A stretch of 64,000 nt of DNA from Mesostigma viride. Lineage: Eukaryota; Streptophyta; Mesostigmatophyceae; Mesostigmatales; Mesostigmataceae. The position numbers and the translations under genes are program-made. Numbering within the stretch: position 1 is the first letter of the stretch; every line of letters begins with the position of its first letter. The DNA lies in the NCBI GenBank assembly GCA_009746045.1, contig RPFO01000065.1, positions 1,348,424 through 1,412,423 on the forward strand, written 5' to 3'. Of the stretch, positions 41,324-51,360 are shown one piece after another. A model generated the notes under the pieces. It saw only the letters and a list, made by a program, of their open reading frames with translations. It was not told where the DNA came from and searched no databases.

Positions 41324-41508
41324 TTAGGTAGCCGGCTTCTTTACTTTCCCCTCTAGCAATGGAATTAAGGTAGCTAACAGGTGCAGGGGGCCCTGGGTTA
41401 GGATGGATGCCTTCCGCGGTAAGGTCGCGCACCCAGCCTGCCAAGAAAGTCGCCATGGATTGGCCGCGAGAAACGCCATCAGCTGGTTGAAGTGCACTCG
41501 GCGTCCAC
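41324..41508 (-). pseudogene. DIRS linker between RNase H and recombinase
   Basis: Across the F insertion the minus strand reads WVWTPSALQPADGVSRG, the conserved RNase H end block of DIRS elements (PSxLNPADxxSR). This confirms that F split one DIRS element. Confidence 0.7.
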
Positions 41509-42030
41509 AGTTATTCTAGGGCTTCAGGCCTAGACTATCAGTACACGTGGCGTTGTCCCCGTCTCCCAAGTGGGATACGGACATGGACGGTGGTGTAGTA
41601 CACTGGACATATCTCTACTATAGGGTTTAGATCCGCACGTGCCACATTGGGCACGTGGGTGCTAGATATTAGCACTGAGATATGTAGGGCACACGCACGT
41701 GGGTACTCACGTGGTAGGGTTATGAGCTGTGAGGCAGACCACAAGGTGGGCTGCAGTGCTAGTCCTGTACGGAGGTCCTAGGGGAGGTCCAGGACCATCC
41801 ACGTAGTGCTGTTAGGCAGTCGTTGCCTGTGGGCATCGTATCAGTCCTAGCTGGAGTAGATCTAGCTGGACGGAGCCAGCACCTCATTGGTTAGCACTAG
41901 TGCAGGATAGCCAGGTTACCCTAACCTACGTGCCCATGCAATCCAGCTTGGCAAGCTTGCATGGATTGATATATGCCAGCCATTGCATAATCCAACACAC
42001 GTTCGCTTTCATCGCACAAGTGCATTAACT
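41509..42030 (+). repeat. 5' LTR of Copia F
   Basis: Shares AGTTA...AACT ends with the A/B and C families. The following bases, TGCATTATTAAAA, would hold the primer site; I cannot match a tRNA. Confidence 0.93.
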
Positions 42031-42078
42031 TGCATTATTAAAAACTCTCAGTTTTTTATACTCTACTATCTTCCTACA

Positions 42079-43246
42079 ATGTCGAACGTTTCTGATCACG
42101 AGGGTTCTTCCTCGTCGAGCCTCTCGCCTTTGTCCGAGGATTTGGACTACCGTGCCGCCGTGAGGGGCAGGCAGGCGAGAGGAGACCACGCTGGCAGCGA
42201 TGCCGGCAGTGGTCGAGAGTCCTCGGACGAGGACCCGCGGTACATTGGTCCGCTGGCGACAAAACCGCCAGTGTACAATGTCTGGCGACCCAATGCGCCA
42301 CCGGCAGAAGGGCAGCCCACGGCACCCGAGATGGCAACGGGGCCGGGGAGGGTGGTGCAGCACTTGGGGGTCTTCCCGTCGGATGGTTACGACGAGGATG
42401 AAGACTACGTTGATCTCGAGCTTCCCGCGAACAAGGCGAAGCGAGAGGAGAAGCTGCGCCGGGAGGCCGAGCGTGTTCGGGAGGAGGCTCAGCTGCGCCG
42501 GGAGCTGGAGCAGCAGCGCGAGCTGGAAGCACAGCGAGAGGCGCAGCTGCGTGCAGAAAACGAGATGGACAGGATCGCCCGGGAGCTCGCGGAACGGCAA
42601 CGGGAGCGGGATCGGGTGGTTCGGGCAGGCTTGCGCGGGGGCGCGGCAGGTGCGCGCGAGGCGCCTCCTTACGTGCTGCGCAAGAAGAGCGAGCTATTTA
42701 CCTTTGCTTGCCGGCGCACCGCTCGCCACTTTCGGCGTATGGCCGGCGAGGTCTTGCAGGAAACGGACTCTTCGGTCGAGATGCTGGCCGGGGAGCGAGG
42801 TGAGGACCTGGTTCTGATGGACCCGGCCATGGTCGAGGCGGAGCGACTGGCCAAGATTGACTATGCCCGGCATTGCCAGCGCAAGGCAAAGAGGGCGATG
42901 GCCAGGTCCATGGCGGAGAATAGCTCGGCACGGGAGCGTGCGGCCAGGGAGGCACAGCACGTACCGGGAACTGCGCCGACTGCGGGCAAAGGCGCACGCA
43001 GCAACGGAGAAGACCCGGCGCCATCAGGCGCGCTTGGAAGCGGCCATGAAGCGGTCGGAGGCGGCGATGGCGGCGATGGTGGGCCCGGCCCGGAGGGAGC
43101 AGGAGGCACGGCTGGCGCGGAAGAGCCGGAGGAATGCACGCGCCCTGGACAGGCGCATGCGCAAGGAGGAGCGGGCACTCCGCCGGTATCAGGAGGCGGC
43201 CCGGACCTGGGCGCTGCAGGGCGAATTTGGCGATGCCATTCGCTTT
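42079..43246 (+). pseudogene. Copia F upstream coiled-coil ORF, first part
   Basis: ATG 42079 (MSNVSDHEGSSS) opens an acidic Ser-rich start followed by a long charged helix (KAKREEKLRREAERVREEA ... RIARELAERQRERDRVV). Near 42955 a one-base shift moves to the frame HSTYRELRRLRAKAHAATEK, also helical. At 43246 a DNA transposon interrupts; the frame rejoins at 44999 to read AIRF then ERGLAPHEP. It resembles the 5' ORF of element C in place and composition. No known domain. Confidence 0.65.
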
Positions 43247-44994
43247 TGTCTAATCACCAAGAAAATGTCCTCAAATGAGGACATTTTCTAGCATGGATAC
43301 CATTTGTAATAACTAACACATGTCAACACATCCACGGGTACGGCATGGAACCATGTTCATTTATGATATGTTCAAGAGTTGCAATGCTTAACATCCATGA
43401 AATATGCTCATTGTATAATTGTTTACGATTTATGAATGCAAGGGGGTCGCTCCGCGAGTGACCAAATAGCACTCAAGTCAACAATATGCCAAGAAAGAAG
43501 GCATGGCCAGGTCATGGCTGGTCCTGAAAATGCACCCATGGTGCCCACAACATGTCTATGTTACACCCTCGCAGTCCTAGACCCTGCAGCCTGCCAGGGG
43601 GGGGCACAAAATGAACTGGCAGCCAGGGACCCTGGTGCAGGCCAAACAGCAGGTGTAAAGCTAGCTCAGTCCAAAGAGTGAAATATGATGCAAATACTTG
43701 CCAAGGTTAGGTCCATGATCGTTAGTAGAGGCTTGGCTGCCACCACGGTGCTAAACCATCATGTTGAACCCTTACGTTATATATGAAACATATACTGCAA
43801 AGAGGCACAAGTTGTAACACAAGCACAATGTAAACATGACAAGCTCAAGTTTCCAAGCCAGTCTTGATCACTTGGACATGAGTTGAAGCATTAGAAACAT
43901 ATGGGCAACATACCAGCAAGCCTTGAAAAACTTCTCAGCAACAAGGCAGTATATGTGATGAATCAAACTACCACATCGCAATTAAGCACAGCGACTTCTA
44001 CTTGCTGCTGTTTTGATAACGCAAGGCCGTTTACCTTTTCAGTGACGCAACGGGAAAAGAAAGTACCGCCCAGCAAACTTCCGTTATCCCCCGGACATAA
44101 ACGTAATCAAAACCACGAAGTTGGGCATTGAAAGCAACCGGAATTATCACGTCTGCGGGAGTTATAGGTTACAATCCGCTTACTTAGAAGGATGCGGTTG
44201 AGAATGACAGCCGGATCCTTGTTCTTTACGTGCGCCCAGGCCGCCAGCTGCGCGGGCCAGCTCAAGAAATATATATTAAAGGACGGTGACGCGTGGGAAG
44301 CACGAAGCCTTGCGGCAAAAGAAAAATATGGCTCGCGCTCGCCCTGGTTTTCGCCAGGCGCGACTGCGACATCACGACGAAAAAATAGAGACTCTTTGAC
44401 GCATGCAACTGCCCAGGTCCCTCTTCTCCCCATGTCGCCCATAAGCCCAGAAGCGTACCATAACCCATACTCGCGATATCCGCAGCGCCTGGGCGGAAAA
44501 AGAAATTGTAAAACCGAACTGCGAACTGACCTATCATGGGATCTACGTAGCTCTCAGATTTTCTTCAACAATGCCAAAATCCGTTCATGAACAAAATTTT
44601 CGACATATACAAAGCACCTGCACGTGAAGAATAGCATCTTCGAAATCACTAGATGACGATCTAAAATGCTGTCTTCGTCCGGGGCAAAATAATGCCCTAT
44701 AACATTCAGGCAAGCCTCGGAACTGGCACGACCCCATAGCCGCCACTCGACAAAACACTCGATTGCATTGCGATGTTCTTGCTATTGTAGGTACTTTTCG
44801 TCGCCTCATATTTTCCAGGTACGGTCGACCCCTGTCGACCCCAGGGGCTTGGCGCGCTCAGTACCTATCCCAGTTTCGCGCCAAAACCCACCAAGTGACC
44901 CTAGGACCAAATTTGGCGCCAAAACCGCGCCCCTGACCCCCCCCGTCTCAAACGAGGACTATGTCCTCAAATGAGGACATTTGGTTTTTGGACA
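43247..44994. mobile_element. TGTC...GACA DNA transposon in Copia F
   Basis: Target duplication CTTT (43243-43246 and 44995-44998). Ends are TGTCTAATCACCAAG and, inverted, TGTCCAAAAACCAA. Just inside each end lies the same 22 bp hairpin-forming sequence (43265-43286 and 44961-44982, stem ATGTCCTCA/TGAGGACAT). Removing the 1752 bp restores the reading frame. No transposase. TGT...ACA ends and a 4 bp duplication resemble Ginger-type elements; tentative. Confidence 0.8.
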
Positions 44995-44998
44995 CTTT

Positions 44999-45598
44999 GA
45001 GCGCGGGTTGGCGCCCCACGAGCCGGTGCCAGAAGACGCGGTCCTGGAGTTCATGCGTACACCGCAGCCAGACCGAGCAAGGCGAGGAGCGGCTTTGCTG
45101 CAAGCGCGCCAGCGAGTAATCGCTGGTGCAGACACCCCTTACCCACCACCCCCCACACCCACACACCATGTGCAGACCGACACGGACCTCGAGCTGGATC
45201 GCATTGCCGCACTGCTACACCAGGAGCTGGATACAGCGGAGGCCAACCCGGCCAAGCGGGCGCGGGCAGCAGAGGCAGTAGAGCAACTGCTCGGGGCCGC
45301 CAAGAAGGTTCGCCAAGGAAAGTGGCAGGAGGGGTGTGGACCATCGTCTTCACACCAGCGGTCGCATCCAGAGGAGGATGGCGACGAGGGGAAGGACGGG
45401 GGAGCACCAGGGGGAGGGGCACCCTCAAGCACCGGGGGTATGGCGGGCGGCAACAACGCTGGAGCGACAACCCAGCAGCATCAGCCGCCACAGCAGCAGC
45501 AGCAGCAGCAGCGGCAGCACCAGCAACAGCAACCGCAGCAGCAGCAGCAGCAGCAGCAGCAACCCCAACCACAAGCGACAGTCGCTGTACCACAGTGA
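44999..45598 (+). pseudogene. Copia F upstream ORF, second part, ending in an in-frame TGA
   Basis: Reads ERGLAPHEPVPED, then a His/Pro patch, a helix (DLELDRIAALLHQELDTAEA), a Gly-rich segment and a Gln-rich CAG tract (45475-45570). The stop TGA at 45596-45598 is followed in the same frame by the gag domain. A single stop therefore separates this ORF from gag. Confidence 0.65.
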
Positions 45599-46396
45599 CC
45601 CAGGTTTGATGCATCACGTAGGGAGGATAGGATTACCTTCCCAGGTCTAGCTGAGGGGTTTGTGCAGGAGGATGCACTTGAGTTCCTTTTCAAAATAGAA
45701 CATTCCTGGTCCCATGACAAAATCCGTGATTGGTTTCCTGCTTTTAGGGTGTCTAACAAGGTACACCAATCTGCACCTAGCATAAAGCAAATGGTACAGA
45801 TGTATGAGAGGAAAGCCAGCACACCTGGGGCAGAGGAGGTGCAAGTCTTCACAGACTTCATAGCAGACCTAAAAGGGTTGTTGACTAAGGGTGAACACCT
45901 GCAGGCTATCAAGGGGTTCAACTGGTTGGCCTCGTACAAAGTCAATAAGTCTGATTACGTACGTGACAACAAGCAGTATGTCCTGTATATAGACAGGGAC
46001 GAGAAGCTGAAGAAATTAAACTCCAAGTACCTAGTCAATACCTGGCTCACCAAAGCTGAACTGGACAAGAACACCAATGCAGTCCTGCTGGCTGGCCTTA
46101 AAGACAAGTGGGATGACTTCAGGGGGGCAATGTTGTTTATTCAGCAGAGCTTAGAACCCTTCTCCACTGTCAAGGAAGCCAAGGTCAACAAGGTGCAAGG
46201 GGGGGGAAATCAGGAAGGCGCAGGTCCTAGCAGGAAGAAGCTAATCAAGGCGGTGGTGGCTCAGGTCAAGGCAGTGTTCAAGGGTGCCCAGCATGGTAAA
46301 AAGGCAGGGGGGTCATCCAAGCAGCAGGGTAAGTCAGACAAAGGGGGGAAGGGGAACCCAGGCATTAAGGCAGGGTCCTCCCATGCAGGGGCCTAG
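45599..46396 (+). CDS. Copia F gag core
   Basis: The frame is open from the TGA on (PRFDASREDRITFPG-type start; first ATG 45674). Blocks FNWLASYKVNKSDYV and LVNTWLTKAELDKNTNAVL align with C gag. The basic Gly/Lys-rich end precedes the knuckle frame. Either stop readthrough or internal initiation would be needed to make it. Confidence 0.72.
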   Translation, partial: PRFDASRREDRITFPGLAEGFVQEDALEFLFKIEHSWSHDKIRDWFPAFRVSNKVHQSAPSIKQMVQMYERKASTPGAEEVQVFTDFIADLKGLLTKGEHLQAIKGFNWLASYKVNKSDYVRDNKQYVLYIDRDEKLKKLNSKYLVNTWLTKAELDKNTNAVLLAGLKDKWDDFRGAMLFIQQSLEPFSTVKEAKVNKVQGGGNQEGAGPSRKKLIKAVVAQVKAVFKGAQHGKKAGGSSKQQGKSDKGGKGNPGIKAGSSHAGA

Positions 46397-46688
46397 TCAG
46401 AAAGGTAAGCCTCATGACTCCACTTTGTATTGCACCAGATGCTCGTGCAAGGGGCACGAAAGGGATGATTGCTGGAAGGGCAAACCTGAACATGGATCTG
46501 ATGTTGATGTGTGCCCAGGTTGCTGGGAGCCACGCCACCCGTTACCTGCAGGGGGACGCCGCAACAAGCCCAGGAAGGGAGCCACAGCGGGGCGCCCCTC
46601 TAAGCAAGCCAGCACTCAGGACGACTGTAAGTCTCCTGTACCCTGGTTTTCAATGGCCGTGTACCTCAATCTGCTCTGTGTTGCCTGA
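46397..46688 (+). pseudogene. Copia F zinc knuckle
   Basis: After a one-base change the frame carries CTRCSCKGHERDDC (CX2CX4HX4C) and a second Cys pair (CPGCWEPRHP). Element C has a corresponding but broken block. The knuckle binds the element RNA. Confidence 0.7.
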
Positions 46689-47643
46689 CAGTGAGGAAGT
46701 GGACTGGGACCTGGCTTATGACATGACATTAGCACAGGTGGCCCAAGATCCCACTATAGCCTCCTTAGACGCTGCAGCAGATAAGGTTATTTCCTATGCC
46801 AGGTTAGCCCAACAGCTACACAAGGCAATGGGGCATGAGGCAGTGGCAGAAAGGCTGGCCAACAAAATTGATGGCCGTGACCTGGAACAGATGTGCAGGC
46901 ATGTCAGGAAGCACTGTGAAGCGTGCCAACTGCATGCACCTAAACCCAAGAGATGGCATGTGGCCACCCCACCACTGGCTAGAGGAAAGCTAGTAGGGGA
47001 TGTGATACACGTGGTGAAGGACACGGTGTATTACTTGGTCCTAAAAGATGCCTGGTCTAGGTTTGTGGTGATAGAACCCTTGCCAGGCATGGCCAATGAA
47101 CAACTGCACAGAGCCCTGCTGATTGCACTAGCACGGTATCATCCTCAGGAAAAATTAATGCTGGATCAGCAGTTCACGTGGATACAAGATTATCCTGATC
47201 TGCCCAAGATAGACATTGCTGGGGCTCAAGATCATGAACGCCAGGGGATGATTGAACGTACCATGCGTGCTATCAGGGACCTAATAAAGAAAAATGAGTC
47301 CAGGACAGCAGAGTCTGGGAGCTATGCTGATAGGACAGCGTGGGCAGCTGAGGTGTGCAGAACTCTGAACACCAAACCCCTCATGTCTTCTCCTTTTGGT
47401 GAAATCACATCAATTGGCCTGCAATCAGGTAGCTACTCTCAGGAGGTACTAGACCACTACAACACGCAAAGGCAACACTTGGCCAAGTTGCTGGCAAAAA
47501 AGGATAAAAGTAATGCCAGGCCTGTGTTTGAAGTGGGGGATCAGGTACTCTACTATAGGGAGGGGAAGGGAACAAAGCCCACTCTGGTAGATGGCATGGT
47601 CCAGCTGAAATCATCAGGTTGTCAGAAACAGGTGACACGGTGA
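46684..47643 (+). CDS. Copia F integrase
   Basis: Zinc residues in LHKAMGHEAV and RKHCEACQ; catalytic residues in VGDVIHVVKD, LMLDQQFTW and RQGMIERTM. It aligns throughout with C integrase. The frame changes near 47630 and continues in the next entry. Integrase joins cDNA ends to host DNA and makes the 5 bp duplication seen here. Confidence 0.87.
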   Translation, partial: PDSEEVDWDLAYDMTLAQVAQDPTIASLDAAADKVISYARLAQQLHKAMGHEAVAERLANKIDGRDLEQMCRHVRKHCEACQLHAPKPKRWHVATPPLARGKLVGDVIHVVKDTVYYLVLKDAWSRFVVIEPLPGMANEQLHRALLIALARYHPQEKLMLDQQFTWIQDYPDLPKIDIAGAQDHERQGMIERTMRAIRDLIKKNESRTAESGSYADRTAWAAEVCRTLNTKPLMSSPFGEITSIGLQSGSYSQEVLDHYNTQRQHLAKLLAKKDKSNARPVFEVGDQVLYYREGKGTKPTLVDGMVQLKSSGCQKQVTR

Positions 47644-48599
47644 CTATTCAGCATCACAGAGAGCGAATGGTTGGCAAGCATAGACTGAAGCTTTATTACC
47701 CTCCTTTGGCAGACGTGTCAGGGGTAGAATTCTTGGACATGGATTCAGAGCCTCAGTCTGGTGGGTTGGTCTCACCCAGTGAATTGGCCAGGGACATAGC
47801 TGATGCAAGCAACACAACCATAGACGCTCCTGTGTTCCTCAGTGGTGCAGCCCCACCACAGCCCAACGGTCCACCTGGGCAGGAGGAACGTGCACTGGAT
47901 GAGCAGCAGGTCGCTCCTCCCTCATCTCAGGAACAGCCACACGAAGCAGCAGATCCTGTTGTCCCCAGGAATAAATTTGCTGAGGCTCTAAAAGCTCTAC
48001 ATAGAGCACACACTGCCAAGGCACAAATGGCAGCAGGTGCAGCACAAGTCAATGCTGTGGGTGAATCTAACCAGGATCCCAGTATTCTGGCAGTAGACAC
48101 ACAGGCACAGGTGAGCATCATCAGTGCACAAGCTGTATCTGGCCTAAGTCTGCAACGCTCGCCCTGGGCTAGAGTGTCAGATTTTTCAGGCAAAACAAAA
48201 ATGGCAGTCAAAGGCCAAGTGCTAATTCCCATTCTGGGTGTGCCCACTCCCTTCCAGGTAGTAGAGGGCTACAAGGGGAATGCACTGCTGGGGGAACCAT
48301 TTGTCTCATACCCTGGAGTAGTCATCTCAGCTGGGAGGTTGAGCGTGACTGGGGTGGGGCAGGTCACCCTGGACCATTTCAAAATTCCTTTAACACAGAT
48401 CAGTGATGGCCTGGAAGCAGCCATCAATGCTGTCAACATAAAATACCTCCCAGGTCAGGAACCCTGTGTTGATTCCCTCATTCATTCTCAGAAGTACACC
48501 CCTCTGCGTTTGGGCTTGGTAGATGGGACATTGCGTCCATGTCTCCCTTGTCCTATGATGATGTGGTCAAAGACTGTCAAACGCAGATTGGTTTTCTGA
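47619..48599 (+). CDS. Copia F retropepsin-like domain and linker
   Basis: After the integrase tail (HHRERMVGKHRLKLYYPPL) and a Pro/Ser-rich linker comes SILAVDTQAQVSIIS, a strand-rich segment (VKGQVLIPILGVPTPFQVV) and NALLGEPFVSYPGVVIS. These match retropepsin strands in order, but with DTQ instead of DTG or DSG. The domain lies between integrase and RT, as in A, B and C. The last 20 codons after about 48530 are out of frame; RT continues at 48539. Confidence 0.8.
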   Translation: MSETGDTVTIQHHRERMVGKHRLKLYYPPLADVSGVEFLDMDSEPQSGGLVSPSELARDIADASNTTIDAPVFLSGAAPPQPNGPPGQEERALDEQQVAPPSSQEQPHEAADPVVPRNKFAEALKALHRAHTAKAQMAAGAAQVNAVGESNQDPSILAVDTQAQVSIISAQAVSGLSLQRSPWARVSDFSGKTKMAVKGQVLIPILGVPTPFQVVEGYKGNALLGEPFVSYPGVVISAGRLSVTGVGQVTLDHFKIPLTQISDGLEAAINAVNIKYLPGQEPCVDSLIHSQKYTPLRLGLVDGTLRPCLPCPMMMWSKTVKRRLVF

Positions 48600-49635
48600 A
48601 ATGGATGGAAGCCTTTAACAGGGCTAGAGAGGAATGGGTTTGTCCTGATCCACGTAGTAAGTCCCAGGTACCACCTGTAACACCGATTGAGGCACTGCCA
48701 CAAGGGGCCAGAAAGCTCAGACTGAAGTTTGTCTGCAAGCATAAACCCCAGGCAGATGGGACACCTCCCATTTTTCATGCCAGACCTTGTGTCACGGAGT
48801 TCAGGGGCTCCACTGAGCTAACAGAGGCTGAACTGTATACCCCTGGTATTCAGCAGACGTCTCTTAAGGTCCTGTTGGCCACTTTCCTTCACCATCTGAA
48901 TGCTGGTAAGGACTACGTGTGTAAAGCCACTGACATTAAACGAGCCTTCCTTAAAGGCAACCCTGACATAGCCCAAAAGGTGTGGAGGGGTCAAGTCTAT
49001 GTGGTAAACACTCCCAAAGTCTGGTCTGGGGACATCAAGGAACCTCACTAAGGCCTAACTTGGGGGTAGAAGGGCTTCAGTCAGCACCTAAAATTTTTAG
49101 GCTGTCTGCCCAAGAGGTCTTCCTGAAGCTGGGGGCCCAGTATGATGATATTGACCCTTGTTTCTTCACCATCCCTCATCCTGCTGGTATGATGATGTTT
49201 GTGTGGCATGGGGATGATCAGCTCATTACTGGTCCCAGGGCAGCTGTGGAGGATTTCATTGCTCAAGTGTCTGCTAGCTTTGAATTAGGCAAGCAGCTGG
49301 AGCTGGGGAAAGATCCTGTCAAGTTCTGTGGCATCATTCTGAACCTGTTTAAGGAGCAGAAGGAGTGGGTGTGTTCTCTCAAAGCATCCCCTGAATGTCA
49401 TGTCTTGCAAAGATGTTCTCCCTCTGACATCACTCCTGATCTCTGTCCCACTATTAGGGGTAAGCTAGGTTGGCTGTGTGCCACTTGTGCTCCTCATCTG
49501 GCAGTGGTCAGCAGAGTGGATGATGATGTCCTCATGGAGGTGGGTCTAGGGCTATTAAACAGGTGTTGCATGATGGCCCTCCCCTTATTCTTCATGCCTT
49601 GGATCTGTTCCAACCCATCCACATCACATGCATGA
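48539..49635 (+). pseudogene. Copia F reverse transcriptase, two frames
   Basis: 48539-49051 has RKLRLKFVCKHKPQADG and motif A KATDIKRAFLKGN. 48982-49635 has the rest with VWHGDDQLITGPRA (motif C). A short deletion lies near 49045-49060, where C has INIGVEGL. The RT end (CPTIRGKLGWLCATCAPHLAV) is followed by another shift. Confidence 0.82.
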
Positions 49636-50089
49636 TGGACAGTTCCATGGAGTCACGGGTAGTCACTAAGGTACAAGCCAGAGAGGCAGGTCTATTTATG
49701 TTGTCTAACCCCACTGGCAAGCAATCTTTGGTTTCCTGGTTCAGCAGACTCCACAAGCGCAAGGCAGTCAGCAGCAATGTAGCAGAATGTCGTGCTGTGG
49801 TTCATCTGTGTTGCATGCCAGGTACTTGAACCATCTGCTGGTGTGGTTGCAGCATCAGGCTGGTAGTTATGCTGGTGTCAAATCCCATCTGCTGACTGAC
49901 AGTCAATCCCTTCTCTCTTTCCTGGACAACCCCTTGGCTGTGCACACCGATTTGGACTGGATTGTCCTTAAGCAGGAGTGTACCTATCTGGAGTCCAAGA
50001 CTCACATCAGAGACCCTGACAATGCAGCAGATGCACTCACAAAAGTGCCCAAGCTGCAGGGCCTCAGTATAGAGTCCTATACACGCTGA
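49563..50089 (+). pseudogene. Copia F RNase H, two frames
   Basis: Acidic residues occur in ITCMMDSSMESR, VAECRAVVH, LLTDSQSLLSFL and PDNAADALTK. A shift near 49800 splits the domain. The order and spacing match C and B RNase H. Confidence 0.8.
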
Positions 50090-50492
50090 TGAACCCGTAT
50101 AACGGCAGAGGGTGAAGTGCCTCAGCCTAGGGTTGTTAGCACCAGATAGGAGGGTGGTCATGGGGTGGCAGGGACTGAAGTGTCCACCCGTAAGACTCTC
50201 TTTGCGTCATTAAAGATTGAGGTCAGAAGGGTCCTCCTTTATTGATGGCTTGTTCTTTGTCAATAAAACGTGTGGTCTATTTTTTCTGACAATGGTTTTC
50301 CCAACACAGGCATCCAACCAGTGGGATGTTATATCCAACACGGAGGAGCTATGGGCGCTTTTAATAATGCATCTCTTTCAGTGTTCTGGTTGTCCCTGTG
50401 GGGAACCTTGTTTATCAGCAGTAGGTTGGCATATATGAGTGGGTTGTGGGAAGAGTCTTCCCCTAACTCCCCAAAAGAAAAGTAATAATGGG
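50090..50492 (+). other. 3' UTR and polypurine tract of Copia F
   Basis: No gene. The purine-rich CCCCAAAAGAAAAGTAATAATGGG-like end (50469-50492) precedes the 3' LTR. Confidence 0.6.
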
Positions 50493-51016
50493 AGTTATTC
50501 TAGGGCTTCAGGCCTAGACTATCAGTACACGTGGCGTTGTCCCCGTCTCCCAAGTGGGATACGGACATGGACGGTGGTGTAGTACACTGGACATATCTCT
50601 ACTAGGGTTTAGATCCGCACGTGCCACATTGGGCACGTGGGTGCTAGATATTAGCACTGAGATATGTAGGGCACACGCACGTGGGTACTCACGTGGTAGG
50701 GTTATGAGCTGTGAGGCAGACCACAAGGTGGGCTGCGGTGCTAGTCCTGTACGGAGGTCCTATAGGGGAGGTCCAGGACCATCCACGTAGTGCTGTTAGG
50801 CAGTCGTTGCCTGTGGGCATCGTATCAGTCCTAGCTGGAGTAGATCTAGCTGGACGGAGCCAGCACCTCATTGGTTAGCACTAGTGCAGGATAGCTAGGT
50901 TACCCTAACCTACGTGCCCATGCAATCCAGCTTGGCAAGCTTGCATATGGATTGATATATGCCAGCCATTGCATAATCCAACACACGTTCGCTTTCATCG
51001 CACAAGTGCATTAACT
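50493..51016 (+). repeat. 3' LTR of Copia F
   Basis: Nearly identical to 41509-42030 and followed by TCCAC. Confidence 0.93.
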
Positions 51017-51360
51017 TCCACACCCACTGGGAACGACTCCCATGCAGTGGCGAGGGTCAGCGCGCACAAGCGGCGGCACTGCTTGTTGAGCTTGTGGGAT
51101 GAGGACCGCCCCTTAGCCAAGCAGCCCAACGCCGCGGTGGAGTCCACCAACCTCACCACCCGCTTGCCTCGGTTTGCCAAGCTGCGCGCACTCCTCTCCA
51201 CGCCCGGCCCTTCACTGCAGCCCGCACCTCCTTCTCGTTGATGTGCATCCCCGGATCCCGCCAACGACTCCTCACCCCAACCCGCCATTGCTGGCTAGTG
51301 ATTGCTTGTTGCGCCCGCGCGCTCAGTGGCCTAGGGCCGGGCAGCGTATGCCACCTCGCT
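51017..51360 (-). pseudogene. DIRS-like RNase H, C-terminal part
   Basis: The minus strand reads VVRLVDSTAALGCLAKGRS followed by SHKLNKQCRRLCALTLATAW, the typical RNase H segment of DIRS and related retroelements (catalytic Asp in VDSTAAL). Cut by F at the left and by a LINE copy at the right. Confidence 0.75.

Larger units (their letters stand above)
41509..51016 (+). mobile_element. Copia LTR retrotransposon F, inserted in DIRS-like element
   Basis: LTRs (522 and 524 bp) differ by about three substitutions and three 2-base indels. The target duplication is TCCAC (41504-41508 and 51017-51021). LTR ends are AGTTATTC...TTAACT. Order: coiled-coil ORF, gag, knuckle, integrase, retropepsin-like domain, RT, RNase H. 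It carries its own TGTC...GACA insert. Pol is broken into several frames. Confidence 0.94.

Noticed and set aside
43265-44982. The 22 bp repeats read as a target duplication, or as a Helitron 3' hairpin followed by CTAG
   Set aside because: Boundaries at CTTT/TGTC...GACA/CTTT restore the reading frame exactly, and the inner repeats then become subterminal hairpins of the element.
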